DNA from: Microcaldota archaeon
GTDB lineage: Archaea > Micrarchaeota > Micrarchaeia > Micrarchaeales > CABMGC01
Direction of reading: 5' to 3'
Assembly: GCA_021817505.1 (NCBI GenBank)
Contig: JAKAUU010000031.1
Location: 1-37,475, forward strand
DNA: 37,475 nt
Under the pieces are notes generated by a model. The model saw only the letters and a list, made by a program, of their open reading frames with translations. It was not told where the DNA came from and searched no databases. The translations under genes and the position numbers were made by a program. Of this stretch, positions 31,544 to 37,475 are shown piece by piece. Position 1 is the stretch's first letter, and each line of letters begins with the position of its first letter.

Positions 31544-32605
31544 TCAGAATGAATTCTTCTCTATCTGCAGCTCTATCTTGCTTATCGCAGGAAGGCTGCA
31601 TGCGCTTATTGATGTTGAGTTGTTCATGGTTAGGCACATCTCCGCTATGTAGACATCAGCAGCGGCATACTCTGACCAGGAGAACTGGTCGTTCGGCTTT
31701 GCCAGTGAATTGAGAATCTGCGCGTGAGTCATGTATGTGATTTCAGGATAACTGCCTATGATCGCTGTCGAGTTGCCGAAGTCTATGCCATCGGCCCCGT
31801 TAAGCTGGTAGTTGCCCCAGATAGTGTAGGGTGTGCCGGTGAAATTATTGAGCTTGTTTATCAGATTGAATGCGGCTATGGCGCTCTGGTTTTTGGAATT
31901 GTTTACCTCCTGGCCTATTGCAGACATCGGCTGCAGTGCAAATCCCCCTGTTATCGGATATTCGTCTTCGAGAGTTATGAAGTTTATGTAGGGGCTATTG
32001 TAATGGTTTGTAATGTCCAATCCTGGAGTCGTATACTCATTGGCATTCCAGTATAGAGTAGGGACGTCGCTGTCCTGAAGGGCGCTGTAGCCTTTGTACA
32101 GTGCGTTGAAGCTTCCGAATCTTGATAGGGCAAGAGCCATTGCCCACCTGTTCTCTCCGCAGAATACGCAGGTTATCGAACCCAGATATATTACAGAGGG
32201 CTTGCCGTTTATCACCACTCCGTTAGTGGGATAAACCTTGAAGCTGCCTATCAGATATGCTACAGGATTCTTTATCGAACCGTTCAGGTACATCTCTCCG
32301 GCGGTTTCAAAGTATGAATTAGGGGCATTGTTTATTATGCCAAGCTGCGTCGTGTTAAGCGGCTGGTCTATATTGGCAAGCCTGTTTCCGAAAGTATTGT
32401 TAGTAATGGTATTGGAGGTTGAATTTGAGGCCAGAGTATGGTTTGCCGCAGCTGGCTGCGTCTCTATTTTTACAAGGGCAAAAGCAGCTATGGTTATGGC
32501 TATGATTGCTACTACTAAAGATACTGAAGAGACTATTCTAAGCGTCTGTATAGCTTTTTTGTAAGATGTGACGCTCTTTTGAGAATCCGATTTTTTTGCT
32601 GCCAT
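31544..32605 (-). CDS. DUF929 thioredoxin-like membrane-anchored protein
   Basis: A 353-residue protein when begun at ATG 32605 (MAAKKSDSQ), with a GAGG ribosome-binding site upstream. A short basic cytoplasmic segment is followed by a membrane helix (about 25-47), a Thr/Asn-rich spacer, then the DUF929 domain: KPSVIYLGSITCVFCGENRWAMALALSRFG, with a CxxC pair (C146, C149) in thioredoxin position, and INFITLEDEYP further on. C-terminal cysteines (EMCLTM, ISACSLP) could form a second disulfide. It is probably an extracytoplasmic thiol-disulfide oxidoreductase. Co-transcribed with the downstream CxC membrane protein. Confidence 0.88.
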   Translation of the reverse strand: MAAKKSDSQKSVTSYKKAIQTLRIVSSVSLVVAIIAITIAAFALVKIETQPAAANHTLASNSTSNTITNNTFGNRLANIDQPLNTTQLGIINNAPNSYFETAGEMYLNGSIKNPVAYLIGSFKVYPTNGVVINGKPSVIYLGSITCVFCGENRWAMALALSRFGSFNALYKGYSALQDSDVPTLYWNANEYTTPGLDITNHYNSPYINFITLEDEYPITGGFALQPMSAIGQEVNNSKNQSAIAAFNLINKLNNFTGTPYTIWGNYQLNGADGIDFGNSTAIIGSYPEITYMTHAQILNSLAKPNDQFSWSEYAAADVYIAEMCLTMNNSTSISACSLPAISKIELQIEKNSF

Positions 32606-32812
32606 AATTAACATCCTCGCTACTTCGTAGCTATTTTACAGTAATGGATGGAAATTGGTATTTATCATACTTTCCTTTTTGTTAGTTTACTTCGGATTTA
32701 TATCATGGCTTAATTTGCCATCCGCATGTACGACATGGTCATTTTTATGCTTCTAAATTCGGTTTTATATGAGATGCTATAATAAGTTAATGATATAAAA
32801 TAAAATCTAGGT

Positions 32813-32824
32813 TTTAAAATATAG
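32813..32824 (+). promoter_or_regulatory. TATA box of tatD
   Basis: TTTAAAATATAG begins 29 nt before the tatD ATG, giving a leaderless transcript by the geometry seen across the window. Confidence 0.5.
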
Positions 32825-32841
32825 ATAATATAAGGATAAGC

Positions 32842-33603
32842 ATGAGCCAGCTTTCAAGCACGATGATAAAAGAGACAGCTATGGAACTTCCGGAGATGTC
32901 TGATGCCCACTGCCACCTTGAACTATTCAAACATCCTTTGGAAATTATAGAAAGAGTACGATCGGAGGGCATCCGGATGATCATAACTTCAGGAGGCACT
33001 GTGGAAGGGAATATGGGAGCCGTAGAGATGACGGGCTATGATGGTGTTTTCGCTACGGTAGGGATAGATCCTTCTGCAATAGGGGATGCGGATCGCATAG
33101 AAGATCTTGAGATGCAGGTACGATCGAATCCGAAGATAATAGGGATAGGGGAGATAGGCCTTGATTCCAAATACATTGACAGGTATGGTCTTGATCTTCA
33201 GAGAGACATTTTCAGAAAGCAGATAAACATAGCTGAGGAGCTGGACATACCTGTAGTGGTGCATGCAAGAGGCATGATGAAACATGTGGTGGAGATTGTG
33301 CATGAGTTCCCAAGGGTCCGTTTCATGATGCACTTTTTCGACGGCACACTGGAAGAGGCGCAGAAGCTTGCAGGAATGGGGCACCTGATATCCATACCGC
33401 CAAGGCTTTCCTCGAATAGGAAAAAGGTTATAAAGCATCTCGATATAAGCAATATAGTAGTTGAGACGGATTCCCCGGTTGCTGGAAACAGCCCTTCGGA
33501 TGTTAAGGAGACCTTGGAGTTTATATCAAAAATGAAAGGTATCAGCTTTTACGATGTGGCTTCCATGATAACCGGAAATCTAAAGAGATTTTTTTATATA
33601 TGA
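32842..33603 (+). CDS. tatD: TatD-family metal-dependent hydrolase (DNase)
   Basis: A TIM-barrel hydrolase of the TatD family (3'-5' DNase or related). Metal ligands are visible in order: DAHCHLE (HxH), GEIGLD (Glu), VVVHARG (His), FMMHFFDGT (His) and VVETDSPV (Asp). The C-terminus ends TGNLKRFF, the usual N-hydrophobic-RFF finish. At 253 residues it is normal. It lies eight bases before tRNA-Arg(TCT), so the tRNA may be cut out of the tatD transcript. Confidence 0.93.
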   Translation: MSQLSSTMIKETAMELPEMSDAHCHLELFKHPLEIIERVRSEGIRMIITSGGTVEGNMGAVEMTGYDGVFATVGIDPSAIGDADRIEDLEMQVRSNPKIIGIGEIGLDSKYIDRYGLDLQRDIFRKQINIAEELDIPVVVHARGMMKHVVEIVHEFPRVRFMMHFFDGTLEEAQKLAGMGHLISIPPRLSSNRKKVIKHLDISNIVVETDSPVAGNSPSDVKETLEFISKMKGISFYDVASMITGNLKRFFYI

Positions 33604-33610
33604 TATTAAT

Positions 33611-33699
33611 GGGCCCGTAGCTCAGCTTGGACAGAGCGACAGACTTCTAATCTGAGGGTCGCGGGTTCAAAAGACCTTCTGAAAATCCCGCCGGGCCCG
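33611..33699 (+). tRNA. tRNA-Arg(TCT) with 14-nt intron in the T-loop (59/60)
   Basis: The acceptor GGGCCCG/CGGGCCC is perfect, discriminator G. D-stem GCTC/GAGC; anticodon arm ACAGA-CTTCTAA-TCTGA, anticodon TCT, with one A-A mismatch at 27-43. The T-stem GCGGG/CCCGC is perfect, but the loop is 21 nt. Removing AGACCTTCTGAAAA (33672-33685) restores the standard TTCAAAT loop. Around the cut sites TTCA pairs with TGAA (4 bp) and is flanked by 3-nt bulges AAA and AAT, a full bulge-helix-bulge stacked on the T-stem. It is therefore an intron, not a degenerate tRNA. The mature length is 75 nt. Confidence 0.93.
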
Positions 33700-33714
33700 A
33701 TATGAAGTGATGTT

Positions 33715-33984
33715 ATGGGAAACAATAAGGAATTTGACGAGATAATCGCGCAGATAAAGCAGCAGATAGACTCCTTGCTTAATGATAACAGCGTTCCTAG
33801 GAACGTGAAGAATTCGCTGAGCGAGGCAAAGGTTGCACTTGCTGATGAAAAGAATCCTTATTCGGTCAGGGCAGGCACAGCGACATATAAAGTAGATGAG
33901 ATAAGCAACGACATAAACCTGCCTCCCTATGCCAGGACAGTTGTCTGGAACATACTCAGCATGCTTGAAGGAATAAAGGAGTGA
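33715..33984 (+). CDS. UPF0147 family protein
   Basis: An 89-residue helical protein matching the archaeal UPF0147 family: two long helices (DEIIAQIKQQIDSLLNDNSVPRNVKNSLSEAKVALADEKNPYSVRAGTATYKVDEISNDINLPPYARTVVWNILSMLE), with the conserved VPRNVK and PPYARTVVW segments. Function is not established. It starts 15 bp after tRNA-Arg(TCT) and ends 11 bp before the aminotransferase, so it is probably co-transcribed with one or both. GTGAT lies close to the ATG. Confidence 0.93.
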   Translation: MGNNKEFDEIIAQIKQQIDSLLNDNSVPRNVKNSLSEAKVALADEKNPYSVRAGTATYKVDEISNDINLPPYARTVVWNILSMLEGIKE

Positions 33985-33995
33985 GCATCTGTTGA

Positions 33996-35354
33996 ATGTT
34001 TATTAATTCTTTTGCACCAATCCTTAACGAGAGCATGGGGTTCAAGGCTGATGATAGGATAAGACGGGCCATTGCCAGAGACAGAAAGTATATGCTCACC
34101 ACTACAAAAGAAGACTTCCCCTTGGTGGTCCAGAAGGCCTCTGGAGACTATATACATGACATTTCCGGAAACAGGTTTATCGATTTCTCAACGTTTATAT
34201 CAGTGTATAATTTCGGAGGCAACTCCAGAAAAGAGGTGAGGGAAGCAATAGTGAAGCAGATTGATCTGCTTATGCATAACGCTTTTACCGACTATTATTC
34301 AGAGGGCCCGGTAAATTTCGCAGAAAGCCTCCTGAAAATGCTTCCTAATGGTTTTGGCAAGGTGTTCTTCTCAAATTCAGGCACGGAAGCGAATGAGGCC
34401 GCACTTAAGTTTGCAAGGATATTCACTAAGCGCGAGTATGTGCTTGCCTTTTACGGCGCGTTCCATGGGAGAACTTACGGATCGTTATCCATGACTGCTT
34501 CTAAAACAGTGCAGCGGGCAGGAGTCGGACCGTTAGGGCCAGTTGTCCATGCGCCATATGCATACTGCTACAGGTGCCCTTTCAAGCTTGAGTACCCTTC
34601 ATGCGGAATGGCCTGCGTCGATTACATAAAGAAATATCCTTTGAGCAAGGAGATACCTGCAAATGAGACCGCTGCGATATTCATGGAGCCCATACAGGGA
34701 GAGGGCGGTTACGTTGTGCCTCCTAAAGAGTTTGTAAAAGGAATGCGCGAGATAGCTGATGATAATGGCATGCTTCTTGTTGATGATGAGGTTCAGGCAG
34801 GATATATGCGCACAGGCAAGTTCCTCGCGCTTGACAATTTCGGGGTTAAGGCAGATATCTACACCTTTGCAAAAAGCATCGGGGCAGGGCTGCCTCTCGG
34901 AGTAACGGTTACGAGAAGCTCACTTGGCGACCTGAAGCCCGGTTCGCATGCGAATACTTTTGGAGGTAATGCCGCTGTCGTGGCAGGCGCAGATGCGCTT
35001 CTTGGCTACGTGAGAAGAAATATGGTTAGGATAGAATCAGGAGTGAAGGAGAGGTCAAGGATCGCAATGAAGCGGTTGAATGAAATGAAGGAGAACTACG
35101 AGATTGTAGGGGACGTTCGTGGCATAGGGCTGATGATAGGTATTGAGATCGTGAAGGACAAGAAGAGCAAGATTCCAGGCGTAAAGGAAAGGGACGCAAT
35201 AATAAAGAGGGCTTTTGAAAGCGGGCTTGTTCTTCTTCCTGCAGGAGAGTGTTCAATTAGGATAATACCGCAGCTTGAGATTGACAAGAAGGTTCTGGAA
35301 AAAGGTTTGGACATACTTGAAGAGACAATCAGGAAGGTTTCACTAACCGCTTGA
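33996..35354 (+). CDS. Class III PLP-dependent aminotransferase (or related racemase)
   Basis: A 452-residue fold-type I enzyme. Signatures are the SNSGTEANEAALKFAR phosphate loop, FYGAFHGRTYGS, the FMEPIQGEGGY segment, the catalytic Asp in LLVDDEVQAGYMRTG, and the PLP lysine in IYTFAKSIGAGLPLG. The Cys-containing insert YCYRCPFKLEYPSCGMACVDYI is common in archaeal GABA/ornithine aminotransferase-like enzymes, a group that also includes archaeal amino-acid racemases. The substrate cannot be fixed; ornithine, 4-aminobutyrate or a neutral amino acid is possible. A second ATG at 34035 is an alternative start. It follows UPF0147 in the same operon. Confidence 0.92.
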   Translation: MFINSFAPILNESMGFKADDRIRRAIARDRKYMLTTTKEDFPLVVQKASGDYIHDISGNRFIDFSTFISVYNFGGNSRKEVREAIVKQIDLLMHNAFTDYYSEGPVNFAESLLKMLPNGFGKVFFSNSGTEANEAALKFARIFTKREYVLAFYGAFHGRTYGSLSMTASKTVQRAGVGPLGPVVHAPYAYCYRCPFKLEYPSCGMACVDYIKKYPLSKEIPANETAAIFMEPIQGEGGYVVPPKEFVKGMREIADDNGMLLVDDEVQAGYMRTGKFLALDNFGVKADIYTFAKSIGAGLPLGVTVTRSSLGDLKPGSHANTFGGNAAVVAGADALLGYVRRNMVRIESGVKERSRIAMKRLNEMKENYEIVGDVRGIGLMIGIEIVKDKKSKIPGVKERDAIIKRAFESGLVLLPAGECSIRIIPQLEIDKKVLEKGLDILEETIRKVSLTA

Positions 35355-35488
35355 GTTTATTGCAGGCAAATGCGAACGCCGCATTGACTGACTACGAAGT
35401 TGCATTAAAATTTGCGCAAGGGATTGATGATTTTGATGCGCAAAAAAGAATACACGGCATGATTGATAGGATTGGTCAGAAGTCTTAG
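35351..35488 (+). CDS. Small 45-residue protein coupled to the aminotransferase
   Basis: Too short for the track. TTG 35351 overlaps the aminotransferase stop as TTGA. The frame reads SLLQANANAALTDYEVALKFAQGIDDFDAQKRIHGMIDRIGQKS, a charged amphipathic helical sequence with coding-like composition. No family recognised. It could be a small regulatory partner or the remnant of a longer gene. Confidence 0.45.
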   Translation: MSLLQANANAALTDYEVALKFAQGIDDFDAQKRIHGMIDRIGQKS

Positions 35489-35569
35489 CCATTGCTCATG
35501 ATATGACTTAGTGTGTATTTATATATCAAAATATACATCACATATATTACGTTAGCGATCAGTGGGTTG

Positions 35570-36853
35570 ATGATGAAACACAGATCTAAAAAACAGAGTG
35601 GGCCTGGGCCTGAACAAGAAAAGCAAATAGGCTCTGCAGAGGATTTTAAGAAGCATGTGGGAAGGATCTCGGACAAGGTAAAGACGCATAGTCTTATTGA
35701 AAGTGCAGGAGCGAAAGATTTTGCCGGGAAGGTCGGAAGGGTTTCAGATAGATTGCACGACCCGGAAGTTGAAGAACGCAGGCGCATGCAAAAACATGAA
35801 AGAGTGATTGCAGGCATAGGCGCTGCTGTTGCCGTATGGAGCGTGTTAGTGTATGATCCGGCGGCAATCAGGCAGGATGTGAAAACGGTAAAATCTACTA
35901 CAAATGCAGAAGTTATCAATTTATTGCACAGCGAACAAACGAGCAAACATCAGGCTATGGGAGAATCGGTATCTAGCGGTTTGCCAACTACACAAGCTGT
36001 AGCGAAGATTAATATAGATAAGATAAGGGGAAATTCTTATCTTCATAAAAACGGCCATTTGTATGAATTGCAGAATTCGTGGTCAGCCCAGTTCAATATT
36101 AATTTGGGCATTATCACTAAAAATGCAGGAGGAAAAACAAAGAATCCGGAAGTGCTATGGCTGCAGAATGCGTTTAGTTCGTATAAAGGCAAGGCAACAA
36201 TTACATCTGAGATTTACCATGGAACCGTCCACATTGCACGTGAGATGGTTCATCGTGACAAAGAGGTAAATTGGGACTTGATTAGCGTTGGGCTATTGGG
36301 CAATGCTGCCAAGGAGGAAGCATTGCCGGTAGATATTCTCAGGGGAATAAGCGGCAGAGGCAAGGTATCTGATGATAGTAAGATAGAGGGAAACGATACG
36401 TACGAATACACCAGGTCAATTGCTGCTTCTACTGACAAAGTCCATATTGCCCTCGATATCAGAACTGCAGTTAAAGGACCGCATGAAGTGGAGATAAGCT
36501 TTGGCTATGCTCCAATAGGGAAGAAGGGGGATGTTAATTGGAAGAAAGAGACGACATTTGATAACGTTACATATCATGTTAAAGGAACGGTAGTAAGCGC
36601 AAATATGGGTTTTAGCAAAGTTTATGACGCGGGGCTTACTATTGATGGTTATGCCGATGGTGAGTTTTTCTATGCACAGAAGCTGAGTGGCACTCTCGGC
36701 ATATATGAAGAAGAAAAGGGAAAGTTGAAGGCATTGCCAGTAAGCGGATTTAAGGATTATAGCACTGCAGAATACACATATAACGTAAAATCAGTAATTA
36801 TACATAAGGGGACAGTCAAGATAGGCACAGTTAAAGGAAATGAAAATAAATAA
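35570..36853 (+). CDS. Membrane-anchored protein with possible thermopsin-like domain
   Basis: ATG 35570 (MMKHRSKKQ) is preferred; the track's earlier residues are translated TATA region (TTTATATAT at 35518). The 427-residue product has a basic cytoplasmic part with two related repeats (FKKHVGRISDKVKTH and FAGKVGRVSDRLHDP), a membrane helix (about 79-95), and a long beta-rich domain outside. Its segment NSWSAQFNINLGI...NPEVLWLQNAFSSYKG recalls the QLN...YWVQN pattern of thermopsin (peptidase A5), an acid protease of acidophilic archaea; later ISFGYAP...TTFDNVTYH also fits. The match is moderate and catalytic residues are not confirmed. It may be a protease or a non-catalytic relative. Confidence 0.65.
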   Translation: MMKHRSKKQSGPGPEQEKQIGSAEDFKKHVGRISDKVKTHSLIESAGAKDFAGKVGRVSDRLHDPEVEERRRMQKHERVIAGIGAAVAVWSVLVYDPAAIRQDVKTVKSTTNAEVINLLHSEQTSKHQAMGESVSSGLPTTQAVAKINIDKIRGNSYLHKNGHLYELQNSWSAQFNINLGIITKNAGGKTKNPEVLWLQNAFSSYKGKATITSEIYHGTVHIAREMVHRDKEVNWDLISVGLLGNAAKEEALPVDILRGISGRGKVSDDSKIEGNDTYEYTRSIAASTDKVHIALDIRTAVKGPHEVEISFGYAPIGKKGDVNWKKETTFDNVTYHVKGTVVSANMGFSKVYDAGLTIDGYADGEFFYAQKLSGTLGIYEEEKGKLKALPVSGFKDYSTAEYTYNVKSVIIHKGTVKIGTVKGNENK

Positions 36854-36983
36854 ACAACTATTGTTTTACACTGTTGTCAATAATTATAAAAATCGGGCGT
36901 TTATACATAGCTAAGGAGGTTGAACTGGCCTTCGTTGCCCGTGTAGGAGTTGTTTTTGCACTTAAGCATTAGGCAATATTGCC
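36854..36983. other. Intergenic stretch with strong unused ribosome-binding site
   Basis: This 130-bp gap holds TATA-like TTATAAAAAT and TTTATACAT, then AAGGAGG (36913-36919) on the plus strand. The only frame at good spacing is CTG 36925 to TAG 36972 (15 codons). It could be a leader of a small peptide, a short RNA, or a relic of a gene. No other signal is visible. Confidence 0.35.
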
Positions 36984-37475
36984 TTATAGTAGCAAGAGAA
37001 ACGTTAGCAGAATTAATAAGCCGAATATTATAGATATCAGGCCGGTGATTATGATAAATTTTACAGTGGTGTCATGTGGAGATTTTTGAATTATTTCAGT
37101 ATTAGGTAGTGCTTTTTTGATAATGCTCAGATATTGCATAATTGTAATATCATTTTGTGTTTTTGCGTTCAATAAATAATAGTTATAATCTCTTTCGTAG
37201 GTTACAAGACGAATTGTATAAAGGCCGAATCTGTTTTCAGAGTATATGATTATTTTTTGGATTGCGGCATATTGAATTGAGAAGTTTTTGTCATTTGAAT
37301 TGCATAATGTCTTTGGACTGGTTTTGTTTTTCAGTACGTTTTCAGTAGCGGCTTTGTTTAGGAATATGCGAAATGAAATTAAAGCAGTTTGAATATTTCC
37401 TTTCTCAGTATAGCCGATATTTGCAAATATTACTCTTTTATTAGTAAAGAATAGTGACACAGGAGTTCTGAATGT
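36984..37475 (-). CDS. PH/GRAM-like membrane protein (5' partial)
   Basis: The frame stays open to the window edge (TFRTPVSLFFTNKRVIFANIGY...), so the track's GTG at 37460 is probably internal and the start lies outside. SLFFTNKRVIF followed by IQYAAIQKIIIYSENRFGLYTIRLVTYERDYNYYL resembles bacterial/archaeal PH-like (bPH/GRAM) domains: strand, 'TNKRV', then an I..I pair and hairpin. A C-terminal membrane helix (FIIITGLISIIFGLLILLTFLLLL) anchors it. AT content is higher than in most neighbours. Function unknown; such domains often bind lipids or partner proteins. Confidence 0.65.
   Translation of the reverse strand, partial: TFRTPVSLFFTNKRVIFANIGYTEKGNIQTALISFRIFLNKAATENVLKNKTSPKTLCNSNDKNFSIQYAAIQKIIIYSENRFGLYTIRLVTYERDYNYYLLNAKTQNDITIMQYLSIIKKALPNTEIIQKSPHDTTVKFIIITGLISIIFGLLILLTFLLLL

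Noticed and set aside
32615-32841. 227-bp gap between DUF929 and tatD
   Set aside because: Apart from promoter-like AT-rich stretches and a short ATGGC/GCCAT repeat (32705-32721), I see no gene or RNA there.
33661-33691. Degenerate T-arm in tRNA-Arg(TCT), suggesting a pseudo-tRNA
   Set aside because: All stems but one pair are intact, and removing 14 nt at a bulge-helix-bulge restores the exact consensus loop, so an intron explains it.
1-37475. CRISPR arrays, insertion sequences, integrases, attachment-site duplications
   Set aside because: I found no regularly spaced repeats, transposase or integrase motifs, or direct repeats next to the tRNA genes.

Overview
The window looks like a chromosomal segment of a small-genome archaeon. 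Archaeal marks are a DTD2-type D-aminoacyl-tRNA deacylase, RNase P protein 4, archaeal SecY, family-B DNA polymerase, type II methionine aminopeptidase, UPF0147, class III signal peptides, and TATA boxes placed 27-30 nt upstream of start codons. Bacterial-type DnaK/DnaJ/GrpE, MscL, NrdR and class II ribonucleotide reductase are also present. Two tRNA genes carry introns, one at a non-canonical place. A possible thermopsin-like protein and many tail-anchored surface proteins would fit an acidophilic DPANN archaeon of the Micrarchaeota/ARMAN kind. That placement is inference; there is no rRNA here to test it. I see no CRISPR array, insertion sequence or phage module, and no gene-free stretch longer than 300 bases.

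Layout. 1-3.3 kb (+): the end of dtdA, a large surface protein, and a DJ-1/PfpI-like protein without its cysteine. 3.3-8.3 kb (-): RNase P protein 4 with a tail-anchored protein, then the heat-shock operon wHTH regulator-grpE-dnaK-dnaJ. 8.4-14.2 kb: acylphosphatase, a LamG pilin-like protein, Nudix, a small membrane protein, a polyprenyl synthase, a DedA pair and MscL with a zinc ribbon. 14.3-14.6 kb: intron-containing tRNA-Met(CAT) and tRNA-His. 14.7-21 kb: class II RNR (nrdJ) behind two NrdR-box-like sites, convergent with an operon polB-map-nrdR. 21-24.3 kb: small hypotheticals, tRNA-Arg(TCG), a HicA-like protein, and a NikR-like sensor divergent from a nickel/cobalt-type transporter. 24.3-27 kb (-): V4R protein-secY-MGMT, the last absent from the ORF track because it lacks a normal start codon. 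27-31 kb: a NitT/TauT-type ABC transporter with a duplicated permease, its AAA-associated partner, and a sugar-nucleotide epimerase-like protein. 31-32.6 kb (-): a DUF929 thioredoxin-like protein with a CxC membrane protein. 32.8-35.5 kb (+): tatD, tRNA-Arg(TCT) with a T-loop intron, UPF0147, a class III aminotransferase and a 45-codon ORF. 35.5-37.5 kb: a possible thermopsin-like membrane protein and a membrane protein cut by the window edge.

How genes work together. DNA synthesis is coupled in one block: polB makes DNA, nrdJ makes deoxynucleotides, and NrdR (in the polB operon) probably represses nrdJ through two sites lying on the nrdJ transcription start. The chaperone operon begins with a putative regulator. 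The NikR-like sensor and its divergent transporter flank a perfect AT-rich palindrome. V4R and SecY are translationally coupled. The DUF929 protein and the CxC membrane protein could form an extracytoplasmic thiol-disulfide relay. Most promising for follow-up are the 14-nt intron in the T-loop of tRNA-Arg(TCT), the archaeal NrdR regulon, and the MGMT gene read from AUA or by SecY readthrough.
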